Assembly: GCA_039621445.1 (NCBI GenBank)
Contig: CP154954.1
Coordinates: 78,068,073-78,132,072 of the forward strand
From: Euglena gracilis
Lineage: Eukaryota; Euglenida; Euglenophyceae; Euglenales
DNA: 64,000 nucleotides
Direction of reading: 5' to 3'
Part shown: one piece after another, positions 35,551 to 44,494 of the stretch
Layout of the letters: every line of letters begins with the position of its first letter
Numbering within the stretch: the first letter of the stretch is position 1
Translations under genes and position numbers: made by a program
The notes under the pieces: model-generated
The model's database searches: none
Seen by the model: only the letters and a program-made list of their open reading frames with translations
Told to the model about the DNA's origin: nothing

Positions 35551-35947
35551 ATCAATTGCGTGACGGCTGCCTCACGTAGTCTGTGTGTCTGTGGTGGTGT
35601 GATCTACTGAGGCCCCGTGTGTTCTCACCGGTGGCGGCAGTGTCCAAGCCAGTTCAGCCAGCACGTCAGCACCGTTTCCAGGCGTCGTAACACAGGGTGT
35701 GTGCCTCTCTCCCGTTTGATGTACAACAGCACCAGTCTCACCCCCAGCCCTATTAACGTCACCTGGTAAGCAGCATGCACACCAGACCACTGGGAGTTAA
35801 TCCCCTCCAATACAGGGGTGTAACGGTTCTTAAATCGTGTTCTGGGTGTCAGGGTACAGGGTCCCAGGGGTTATAAAAAAATGGTACATTTGCGCAATTG
35901 CGCGCATCCAAAGGAAAAAAGCTTAAGTGCGAATCCGGCCGCCTAAG

Positions 35948-36513
35948 CCCCATCCTTTCCCGTGTTCCCGATGGCGCGATTTTAGGTCAAAATTTTCTTT
36001 TGGCCCCTTCGGTGCCGATGGGATTTTTCCTTGCGCGGTGCCATGGTGGGCCCCGGTCTACCCCCTCCCTCCCGGTGGGTGGCCAGACCCCCACCCACCG
36101 GGCCTTCCCTTACAGCCCTGATGAGGGGGTGCCCCCCAGAGGAGGGGTTTTCTCTTCTTTCGGCCTGAGGCACCGAACATTTTTGGACCCAAAGTTCACC
36201 CGCAGAAGTGGTCCTCCCGAGCCCCCCCCCCCCCTCCAGGGCCAAAGGACAAGGGGTGGGTGGTTGGGTGCCGAGTCCCCCCTCCCAGACATGAAGTCTG
36301 TGACCTGGATTGGCAATGGCGGCGTCCGAATTTTAGGCACATTTCCAAAAAGTATTTTGATGGCGCAAAGGTGAGAGGGCCTGGGTTCTTTGCACCCCCC
36401 CCCCCAGCGTTGTTGACCTCTACCATCGTGTTTCCCTCTTATCCCATCTGAATTAATGAATTGAAATAGTGCAATATTGCTCAATGACAGCTTGCCCCAT
36501 GATGTCCACCCAG
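35948..36513. other. Intron-like DNA
   Basis: C tracts and no recognised exon. Ends at the acceptor CACCCAG. Confidence 0.4.
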
Positions 36514-36634
36514 GAACCTACATCAGTCGGGTGTCCTTTGCATTCTTCTCCACGGACGCATCCTGGACCTGCAGCGACTGCTATAATGCGGGGCTTGTCT
36601 ACCACAGCGAGCTCCCAACCGACAACAAGGAGCG
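36514..36634 (+). CDS. Exon with second Cys pair (CSDC)
   Basis: The frame reads TYISRVSFAFFSTDASWTC then SDCYNAGLVYHSELPTDNKE. The two leading bases complete a Gly codon with 32819, and the two final bases (CG) are completed to Arg by the exon at 36971, so both junctions are in phase. Donor is GTTTGT. With the CRYCC exon it may form one zinc-binding unit. Confidence 0.65.
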
Positions 36635-36970
36635 GTTTGTGTCTGAACATTTTTGGTTGTTGTTTAGGTGCACCGAAAAGAGCAAAGCTTTTTTAAATCT
36701 ACTGAAGCCCTGTGAAAATCATCTAAGAATAACTTTGTCACACTCATCTTTCTGACACTCAAATTTAGTATCATTCTCGGTTAAGGTGTACAATAAAAAT
36801 GCAGCTGTCATTATTATTTATTAAACTCTCAAAAATTAAAATAAATTCAAAACTAACTGTTTTTTTATAAAAAAAACCCCTTTAGCCCCATCTTTTCCAT
36901 TTACATTATCAGGCAATTCCCCCAGGCATATTTTTGCTTCCCCCAGCCCAAGGTCCATCCCTGCCCCCAG

Positions 36971-37101
36971 GCTTTTCTTCATCAACATCATTCACTACTG
37001 CTTCAAGAAGGCCGTCTCGGACAACACCATGCTGCTGGAGTTCCTGGATTTCATTCCGTTTCCCCGGGGCGTTGCCAACCCCAAAGTCCAAGTCCCAGAG
37101 G
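36971..37101 (+). CDS. Exon LFFINIIHYCFKKAVSDN
   Basis: After acceptor CTGCCCCCAG the frame reads LFFINIIHYCFKKAVSDN, TMLLEFLDFIPFPRGVANPK and VQVPE with a trailing phase-1 base before GTTTGG. It looks like a helical, folded segment with strong codon bias. It continues the gene of the previous exon; the next exon in phase is not identified. The hAT element at 37729 lies about 630 bp downstream. Confidence 0.65.
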
Positions 37102-37728
37102 GTTTGGATCTGTATCCCGGCGACAGTGGCAGATGTATTCAGTCCTCCTGACTTCACAGGGCTTTCGTTTCTTTCTCCTCCTCCTCCTATTTTTTTTGGC
37201 AAACGCCCGAAAAAGAACTGATTGAGGATTGAGCCATATTATAATTTCAAAGCTTGCAAAATATAATTGTTTGGGTGAATGGGGCGGTCGAAGGACTTGA
37301 GCTGATTTCGAGCCTTTTCGAGCCAGCGGTTTCATTTCTTTAATGGAGAAAGGTTGGCAACAAACGGTTTTGTGGGTGTGGTGTGGTGCCAGGCATTTTT
37401 TTTTTAATAGGTTTGGTGACCTGGGAGGGAGGGAGGGAGGGTTGGGATGGGGATCGGACCGAGTGGGTGCCCCCTGGGGGGTTTCCTCTATTTTTGGTGC
37501 AAAATGCCGATAAAAATTTTGGACCCCAAAATTGACACCCAGAAGTGTCCCCCCGAGCCCCCCCCCCCACCACCGGGGGATAGAAGGGTGGGTCCGAACC
37601 CCCCTCCCCCGGGTCCTAAAACAACCTCTGGGCAGGGCTTTAAAGGCAAGCTGGCACTGGCAATGGCCCCCCGTCCCTGCCCCACTGCAGGGTTGCAACT
37701 CCAACTTAGTTCCAACACAGGGTGGAAG
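37102..37728. other. Intron-like DNA
   Basis: C/G tracts and a CAGGCATTTTTTTTTTAAT word at 37390 that resembles one end of the 25.7/28.5-kb hAT family without a partner. No exon was seen. Confidence 0.4.
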
Positions 37729-39538
37729 CAGGGGGGGAAATTGATATCCGCATTTTTCCGCCATTTCCGCAATTTTCCGCAATTTCCGCAATTTTTCCGC
37801 AATTTTCCGCATTTTTTTTGCATTTTTTTCGCAGAATTTTTTTTCCCACCACCGAAGATGGAAGATGCAATGAGTTCAAGCCATTCTTCAAATGGATCAA
37901 CAGGTGTGCTATTTTGTTTCGTTGTTTCCCCCCCCCCCCAGTTTACCAATTTTTCTCACAGGTGCACCTGCCAACAAAAGAAAGAGAGGGAAAGGGCGTG
38001 GGGGCTGAAGCAGCAAAGTATTGTTCAATGGCAGCGTCAAGACGCATGTTGCAATTCAAAGGTTTTTCAGACCATTGATTTCAGCTGTTTCATTTATGAT
38101 TTTTTCAGATGAACCTTTTCAACTTCGACTGGGCACAGAAGGAAAGGATATAATCTGGTGCATGGCCTGTTCAAGGCCTGTTAGTCACCATAGTAAAAAT
38201 TTCCTGGACGCCCACATCAAATCCAAGGGCCACGTGGAGGGCCTCACAGCGCTGAAGAAGAAGGGGCTAAAGGAGAAGCAACTGCGAGGTGATTCCAGGT
38301 GATTTTATTTGGTTGTTTTTCATGCTGGTTTTTCTCTCGCTCTAGTCCGTCCACAACTTGACCGAGTTTCAACGTTATGCCAACCAACCTTGACTACAAT
38401 AATGAAGGCAAATGAAGTGAGGCACAATGTGGCCGACAATTTCGTGAAAATGATGCTCTCCGTTGGACTGCCCATGGAAAAGGTGTTATATGTCAATTTG
38501 TTTAGATCATCTGCTTGTTTGGTTTTCAGAGCGACCATCCTGCTCTAAGATCATGGATGAAGAAGTACACTGAGGTGGAGGTTGTATCCCTGTGTTGAGT
38601 GGTGATTTTCCGGGACACAATTCCATTTTTTTTTGATGTCGTGCATTTCCATGCATTTCCATGTTAGTGTGCATTCAGTCCCAGTGCATTCATAGCAGAA
38701 TGGAAGTGTGCATTCAGTCCCAACATCCTTCGCCTGGCCGATCAACACCTGAAGATTATCAGGAAATTGGTGGCGGACAAGCTTTTGGCCCTCATCTTTG
38801 ACGAGTTCGGTGACGATGATGGCAATTCTATTTTGGGAATCATTGCGCAGGTGTGGTCACCCCTTGGCTGAAATGACTGGCGAATGCATGTGAGATTGTC
38901 AATTTCGATATGTTTGCATCCCATCCTTCAAGTCGGTAAGTCACGTATCTGCCTGGACGTCCACGGAAGGGAAAGGTCCCCAGGAATTGGTTCAATGGTG
39001 GGAATCTCGCCAGGCATCGCCCTTTCGTGAATACGTCATTTTTATGATCAACGCCCCAGTTTCATCAGCAGCAGTCAAACATTTTTTCTCCATGTGCCAT
39101 CTCAAACCTGATCAATGGGCTTTGACGCACAATACGCGCCGTTTGCAGTTCATGTTTCAATATAATGGGGATTTGGACAGCACTCTTTGAATTTGTGCGG
39201 CTCACCGTCTCGCTATTGTGTCGCTGGCACCTGCATTTCATGTGAATGCCATGCTTACCTGTGAACATTTCTACAAACGTTCCCAAATGCAGTTGCCACT
39301 GGTCACAGGATTGGGTGCATCCTACCTGTACAAAAAATATCAAGCGTGTTCATTTGTGCTCGATTGCATCGACGTGGGTGTTGCGGTGTTTTGAACCTCA
39401 CAATTGAAAAATTTCTAAGTCCCCTCAAGCAGAAATGTGTATATTCCCGATATCAATTTTTCCGCAATTTTTCCGCAATTTTTCCGCAATTTTTCCGCAA
39501 TTTTTCCGAAGGCCTCCGATATCAATCCCCCCCCCCTG
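37729..39538 (+). mobile_element. hAT transposon, 1.8 kb, with spliced transposase
   Basis: The left end CAGGGGGGGAAATTGATATC and the right end (its complement, GATATCAATCCCCCCCCCCTG) are inverted repeats. The 9-mer GGTGGAAGC overlaps both boundaries (37721-37729, 39538-39546), giving an 8-bp target duplication whichever way the edge is drawn. Subterminal (T)CCGCAATTTT minisatellites occur at both ends. The interior carries plus-strand transposase exons. Ends starting CAGGG, an 8-bp duplication and the hAT C-terminal domain all agree on the hAT superfamily. Confidence 0.9.
37858..39190 (+). CDS. hAT-family transposase, spliced, probably short or decayed
   Basis: Exons seen: 37858-37908 (MEDAMSSSHSSNGSTG), about 37962-38001 (APANKRKRGKGR, a nuclear localisation-type cluster), 38109-38287 (IIWCMACSRPVSHHSKNFLD then AHIKSKGHVEGL, a C2H2/BED-like zinc finger), 38345-38484 (TIMKANEVRHNVADNFVKMM), 38529-38573 (SDHPALRSWMKKYTE), about 38718-38850 (LVADKLLALIFDEFGDDDGN, plausibly around the first catalytic Asp) and about 38927-39190 (ELVQWWESRQASPFREYVIF ... 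INAPVSSAAVKHFF, the hAT dimerisation domain with its conserved SS and WW). Exons 3-5 join in phase. The total is near 280 residues, short of the usual 500-700, and the large catalytic insertion is not seen, so it is probably non-autonomous or degraded. The fifth-to-sixth junction does not fit in phase. Confidence 0.75.
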
Positions 39539-39573
39539 GTGGAAGCCGGCGAGGATGAAAAATGAAAAACAAG

Positions 39574-39705
39574 CCAAACCGTCCTCAACGCCCCGCCCCC
39601 GTGTACGAGTGCAACATCCGCCTCAAACCGGACTCCTTTGCGGCGAAGCTGAAGGAGACGTACCGGAACCGGTGCCTGTCAGGGCCCGGCATGACCTTTG
39701 ATGAG
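39574..39705 (+). CDS. Exon VYECNIRLKPDSFAAKLKET
   Basis: The frame reads PNRPQRPAPVYECNIRLK, PDSFAAKLKETYRNRCLSGP and GMTFDE before donor GTGTCC, phase 0. Third positions are nearly all G/C. An in-frame stop lies just upstream, followed by ATG at 39562, so it is either an internal exon starting after ACAAG (39573) or a first exon from that ATG. It would continue MTFDE|MTECC in phase at 47001, with the 4.64-kb element filling the intron between. Confidence 0.6.
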
Positions 39706-40555
39706 GTGTCCGCTCCCCCCCCCCCCCCGGGAATTGCCGAAACCCTATGAGTGGTGGGGGGGTCCGACCCCTCCCACCCAGCCCTTCCTGTACTTCCCTA
39801 ATCACCCCGTCCTTCCCTTCTTCCTACTCCCCTGGGGTCACAACGGCTCATGGCGGTAGACTGGGGGGGGGTAGTGGGTGGTCGGCCGACTAGTTGGCCG
39901 ACTACCCAACTGGTCGGCCGACTAGGCCTCGTCGGTAGGTAGTCGGCGAGACGGGGGGGGGGGGAGGGGTAGTGGGTAGTCGGCCGACAACCCACTCTAA
40001 TGTACTAACGGGTCAAAACCGCCAAGTCCCCCCCCACCCAAAGAAAAGAGTTAGAATCTTGCTTGGGAACCGACAGATACTTCAGAACCTCTCATAGCCT
40101 GTGGACAAGCACAGAAAGCAGGTCTCTGAAATTACCCAAACTCCGAGTTTCCATAGTCTTTTGGTTTCAAGGAAGCAGCGAGAAACGGCATTGACGAGGG
40201 GACGGCAGCAGCAGAGACACACCAACCAGTAGCAGTGCTGAGGCCCCCTCGTTGAAGAACAAAAGTCGTACCAGAGTGCAAAAGGACCGGAGAAAGAATT
40301 TTGGTTGCAATTTTTTGACATAGGCGGGGGGGGGAGCCCCCCCCCCCCCGCACCCCCCCTCTAATAACAAAATCTCTTCCCGGAGTGTCTCATTACTGGC
40401 GGGCAAGTTATTTTTTTGGGTGCAATTCTCACATAGGCGGGGGGGCTCCGCCCCCGCACCCCCGCTTTAATAACCAAATCCCAGAGTGCAAAAGAAACGG
40501 GGGCCCAATCCTTGTACTATTTACAAAGAGGGGGGGGGTGTCCTCAGCCCTGGTT

Positions 40556-41945
40556 CAGGGGCAGGGAGATATTCCGGTCCGGAATAAACCGGAATAAACC
40601 GGAATAAACTGGAATAACCGGAATAAAAGTGCCAGCCAATGGCATAAATATTCTGCAAGACATAAAGGCAATGAAGGTGAAGTTTGATGTATTTTCATGG
40701 ATCGGATGAAGAGGGTGGGCCACCAATGGAGAAGACAAGATCTTCCAAAGGATAGGTGATGTGAAAATGCAATGGCAACTTGCAGGCACATTCAGGATAT
40801 TCAGGCACATTTGGCTTCTGACAAACACAAGGGCGTGAAAGGTTCCGTGAACCCAGTTTGATCGATCTAATGTGCAGTCGGGCACCAAAATTTTTGGCGT
40901 GCTTCATTTGCTTCACTTCTCATACTTCAGAAGTGAAGCATGAAGTTTCAAAATCACAAGAGCAACAAAGAGCGCAATGTAAGCACAATCAGCATTTGAT
41001 ACCAGGAGCACACATTCATTTTGCCCGTTTCCTCCCTGGTTGAATGCATTTTTTTGTTTGGATTTTATACCCATTTGTGTGGCTGTACCAAGTGAATGTT
41101 TGTCACTGAGTTCTTTCCAATGGAACGTGAATGAACAAGGACAACATCAACGCTGATTTGACTGCAGTTTTTTTTTTTGTGTTGGGGAGGCGTAGGGATC
41201 CCATTGGACAAAGTGGATTTTCCAGGTCTGCATCCGATTGCGAAAAGACCTAAATTCGACAAAATTCTTGAATTTTGTCAAATTTGAACAAACGTATCCA
41301 GGCCATCAAGCAAAATCTCTAGACGGCAGAAAATGGTTGTTTGCTGTACATGATGTTTGATGGGTGGCTGGATTCCATTGGCAATGAAGTGTGCTGAATT
41401 ACAGTTGGGCGAGGAGAAAAACGGTACGTGGTGGAGTGCATTTTCATGGTGTGCAGCCGTGGGGTTGAGCACAAGGAACTCGTGAAAGTGGTCAATGACA
41501 TTTTATTCATTTTACACAACTCGTGTGACCTTTTTTTTTGTCCTGGTGCACTAGTGCGGTATTTATGAGGTTTCGTTCAGTTGCTCGGAAAAAGCAATTT
41601 TTGGGAAGAAGCTGGACAATTTTTAAGATGAAAAGAAAGCGGTGCCAGGGACCCGCATCAAGAGAAACCCTGAGCGCAAATCTTTATCCAGCTATGTTTC
41701 CCCGAAAAGGTGGGGGTCTGTTGTGGTGCGCAGACCTGGGCAACCAAGGAATGCATCCTTATTCCTGAAGCTGGGGTGAGCGCCTCGGCCCAGTTGTGCT
41801 TCAAAAAATTACTAAGTCCATTCAGACAGAATTTGACAGGAATAAACCAGAATAATTTCCGGAATAAACCGGAATATCCTGGAATAAACTGGAATAAAAC
41901 CCCGGAATAAAATTTCCGGCCGACCGGAATATCTCCCTGCCCCTG
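40556..41945 (+). mobile_element. Nested hAT-like element, 1.39 kb, decayed
   Basis: The ends CAGGGGCAGGGAGATATTCC and the complement (GGAATATCTCCCTGCCCCTG) are inverted repeats of at least 20 bp, continuing into GGAATAAACC subterminal arrays at both ends. Flanks CCTGGTT and CCTTGTT differ at one base, possibly an eroded target duplication. On the plus strand near 41350, FDGWLDSIGNE resembles the DGWTD segment of hAT transposases; stops interrupt it. It is inserted in the larger 39856-44494 element. Confidence 0.75.
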
Positions 41946-42192
41946 CCTTGTTGCTGCGGGTGTGGGCAACAGGGAAGACCTAGCCCTGTTTTCTGGGGCA
42001 GGAGGCAACAGGGAGGAGGGAACGGGGGGGGGGGGAGGAGTGAAGAACTCTGGGCGGTCAGCCGCGACTCGTCTGAATAAATAATGCAGATAATGTAATA
42101 CCTTAGAATACAAAAAACACCTGGTATTCGCAGCATGTCTGGGCTGACATATGCCAGATCCAATTCCTCAAAATGTTCCTTTTCGTTCTCTA

Positions 42193-42393
42193 AAAAAAAA
42201 ACGGCATCTTTTCAAAAATGATAACCAGAGAATCAGCATTTTTTTCCTTGGGAACCGAGGAGGGCGGTTTCACAGCTTTCTCGGCTTTCTTGCTTTCTTT
42301 GGCTTTGAGGGTGGTGGGGTAGGGGTAGGGGTAGGTGTTGGCTTTTCTGTGTTCTGCACAAAATCTGTCAGACGACGCCTTGGCCGTACACAT
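42193..42393 (-). CDS. Candidate coding block, Lys/Ala/Pro-rich
   Basis: The minus strand reads TAKASSDRFCAEHRKANTYP then TTLKAKESKKAEKAVKPPSS and VPKEKNAD. The composition is that of a basic linker. It lies downstream of the 236-codon ORF in the same element; whether it is a further exon or a separate gene is open. Confidence 0.3.
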
Positions 42394-42600
42394 AAAAATC
42401 CGGCACCCAGTACCGTATCAGGTTAGGAAAAAAAACACAATGGGAAAGCCATGGAACTGTGGCAAATGGCAAATTCATGTACGAATACACACTACGGAAA
42501 CAGTTTGTTTGAATATGCCCCCGCCCCAGCAGCTAAAGTTTCACGAGTTGCGAAGAGTTGAAGTGCAAATGCATTTGGCAACATGGCAACTTTTGATGGT

Positions 42601-43311
42601 TTAGTTGGAATCCGGCTCACTGTCCGTCTCGGCGTCCGAGGCGGCATCGAGGTCTTGCCCCTCCCCCCCGTCCTGCTGCGTGAGAGCATCCAGATCGGGC
42701 AAAGGGAAATGGGTCTTCCTGTGCTCCTCTGCAGCGCGATGCTCGGCTTTCATGAGCGCCCGAATCTGCTGAGCCACACGTGCTGGTCCGAGCTGAATTT
42801 TGCCACAAGGGCACAGGTGACACATGAAACAGTGCAGACATGCAAATGGTCGGCGACACAAACCAGAACCAGGGAATTTGACGACACAAACCTCGGCTAA
42901 CTGGGCCGTTTCCAAATATTTTCCACAGGCAAAAATACAGCTGCGTGCGGGGTTCGTGTCCCCGTCCAATCGCACGCACGCGATCCAGTTTGCAATGTAT
43001 TTGTACCTTCCGAGCACGACCCCTCCCAGGGTATTCAGGTCACGCAAAGCTTGAGTAGTGATGAGCTTTTCCGCATCACTCAACGGCTGCTTGTGGCTCA
43101 GTCGCACTTGAAAACCCCGCTGTTGCAAGCCTTCCAGCCGGGCGTCTGGAATCTGATAGTCACGCAAGTCCCACAGTAGGCGGTTGAAGCGTCCGACAAT
43201 GGACACAGCTGGGGGAACAGGGTCAGCCACCACGTCCGTGGAGTCGACCACAGCTGCAGGAACATCGCCCACATCTGCGGCTGGTACGTCAACGGGCGCT
43301 CCACCGTCCAT
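42601..43311 (-). CDS. Unfamiliar 236-residue protein carried by the 4.64-kb element
   Basis: This is the longest non-repetitive ORF in the window. From the N terminus: a Val/Pro/Asp-rich leader (about 1-40); a folded-looking core (FNRLLWDLRDYQIPDARLEG near 43-62, SDAEKLITTQALRDLNTLGG near 79-98, RYKYIANWIACVRLDGD near 103-119); a Cys cluster (CRRPFACLHCFMCHLCPCGK, about 154-173) with seven Cys and one His, likely zinc-binding; a helical region with Arg/Lys; and an acidic Asp/Glu/Ser tail. The true start may be an upstream exon joined in the open frame. I do not recognise the family. Location between the TIRs suggests an element-encoded protein. Confidence 0.65.
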   Translation of the reverse strand: MDGGAPVDVPAADVGDVPAAVVDSTDVVADPVPPAVSIVGRFNRLLWDLRDYQIPDARLEGLQQRGFQVRLSHKQPLSDAEKLITTQALRDLNTLGGVVLGRYKYIANWIACVRLDGDTNPARSCIFACGKYLETAQLAEVCVVKFPGSGLCRRPFACLHCFMCHLCPCGKIQLGPARVAQQIRALMKAEHRAAEEHRKTHFPLPDLDALTQQDGGEGQDLDAASDAETDSEPDSN

Positions 43312-43615
43312 GTTTTCTAAGGCCCCAACAGCCGCATCCGCGGTTCCGGATTCTGGAGGAAATGGGCTGCCTGGCGGCGATGATGCACACCAGCATCATC
43401 GGTGTTTGCCACATATAGCATGGGATACACCCGGAACAAACTTTTTGCAAGCGGTAGCTTCTATGAATTTGGAGGCCACAGATTTGTTCTGAAATTTGCC
43501 AGATTCCATAGTTCCATAGCTCGAGGCGTTCATAAAATAGCAAAAGTGGGCAAACACAGTAAAAATTCATGATCTGTTTCTGCTCGTAAATGAGGGTAAA
43601 CGGATGTACTATGCT

Positions 43616-43863
43616 GCATAAAAGAAACGGACATCCCATGCCAGGTTGCATTGAACTGATGCAGCAGGCCCAGGCACATGTGTTCCTTCTCCTGCACCGT
43701 CGTCCCGAGGTCTTTTCTGACCCTTGTGAGGCAGCCGCTTCCCGTCCGCGTGTGCCTTCAAATGCGCCACCGCATATGCGCATGTGGTAGTTTTCGCCCA
43801 CTTTTGCACACTCCTCACACACGTAGTGTGTGGCCGCGGGAACATACATCTCTTTAAGGACCG
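43616..43863 (-). CDS. Coding block with Cys/His motif, apparently frameshifted
   Basis: The minus strand opens MYVPAATHYVCEECAKVGEN then YHMR, a C-x2-C group; the natural continuation CAYAVAHLKAHADGKRLPHK, GQKRPRDDGAGEGTHVPGPA lies in another frame and ends at a stop near 43616. A shift around 43790-43800 (an indel, or an unseen junction) would unite C-x2-C with the HLKAHA-type histidines as a zinc finger. It may be an exon of the same gene as the 236-codon ORF. Confidence 0.4.
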
Positions 43864-44092
43864 GGGGGGGGGGTTGCTTGAAATTTGGGCTGGCTAGAAA
43901 TAGGCAAGAAAAGAAAGAAGCACAACTTTTGGTCATTTTGGTGCACCTTTTTTCAAAAAAGTTCAGGCACTTTCCGTGGAATTTTTTTGGGCTGGACCCC
44001 CAGAGGGGGGCTGGCTGGCTAGGCGTAGGCTAGCAGTTGGGCTGGCCCAAATTGGGGCTGGCTACAACAGCCCCCCCCCCCCCAGGGGGGGT

Positions 44093-44207
44093 TCGCAAAA
44101 ACTTAAAGAGATCTTTGCGGCGGGAGTCCCACAACGGCATGCGAAGGTTTTGCATGTAGCCGTATTGGTCACCATGGACAAAGGGACGAATGCCGTATTT
44201 GACATAC
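44093..44207 (-). CDS. Coding block KYGIRPFVHGDQYGYMQNLR
   Basis: The minus strand reads VKYGIRPFVHGDQYGYMQNL then RMPLWDSRRKDLFKFLRTP, ending near a C tract (44073-44090). It looks like real folded protein and is the 5'-most block of the minus-strand gene(s) in the element. No family is recognised. Confidence 0.5.
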
Positions 44208-44494
44208 CATAGAGAGTTGCCATGATGTGGCTGTTGGAAAGTATTTCAGAAATTATGCATTTTTTTTCATTGGAGGGGTGCTCAAAAAACTAAAAAATTT
44301 GGACGGGGGGGGGCTTAAAAGTCGGCGGTTTTGACCCGTTATTACATTAGAGTGGGTAGTCGGCCGACTAGTCGGCCGACTCGTCGGCCGACTACCCATT
44401 ACCCCCCCCCCCCACCCCCCCGGCCGACCAGTTGGGTAGTCGGCCAACTGCTCGCCGACTACCCACTACCCCCCCCCCCCCCCCCCCGGTCTAC

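Larger units (their letters stand above)
32999..35947. mobile_element. 2.95-kb element with GCGCAAATGCGC palindromes
   Basis: The ends are inverted repeats: CTTAGGCGGCCGGCTTCGCA then CTTAAGCTTTTTTC at 32999-33033, and the complement at 35915-35947, with one internal mismatch in the first 20 bases. Just inside each end the same TTTGCGCA(A/T)TTGCGCGCAT palindrome appears, and more than a dozen related copies fill the interior. Internal minus-strand fragments look weakly protein-like (LVPVEVYRYWVAMHAPSGDP at 34.3-34.4 kb; VTVEHLFCNSTALQEDKIWH at 34.75-34.88 kb). No clear target duplication or known transposase is visible. It sits in the intron between exons 32819 and 36514. Confidence 0.7.
39856..44494 (-). 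mobile_element. 4.64-kb element with ~170-bp palindromic TIRs
   Basis: The left arm (39856-40023) and right arm (44324-44494) are inverted copies. Starting from the outside, each reads GTAGAC, a G tract, GTAGTGGGT, GTTGGCCGACTACCCAACTG, GTCGGCCG, a second G tract, GGGTAGTCGGCCGAC, then ACCCACTCTAATGTA, TAACGGGTCAAAACCGCC. The TIRs are themselves made of GTCGGCCGAC palindromes. The interior carries minus-strand coding blocks (44.2, 43.6-43.9, 42.6-43.3, 42.2-42.4 kb) and a nested hAT-like element (40556-41945). No target duplication is evident. No known superfamily is matched with confidence. Confidence 0.75.

Noticed and set aside
37385-37410. CAGGCATTTTTTTTTTAAT as the left end of a third copy of the 25.7/28.5-kb hAT family
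   Set aside because: No matching right end or subterminal TTTTTTAAGG array follows within several kilobases.
43289-43936. A single 215-codon minus-strand protein
   Set aside because: Coding signal shifts to another frame after the first ~25 residues following MYVPAATH, and the last third is AT-rich with no codon bias, so the long frame is probably partly chance.
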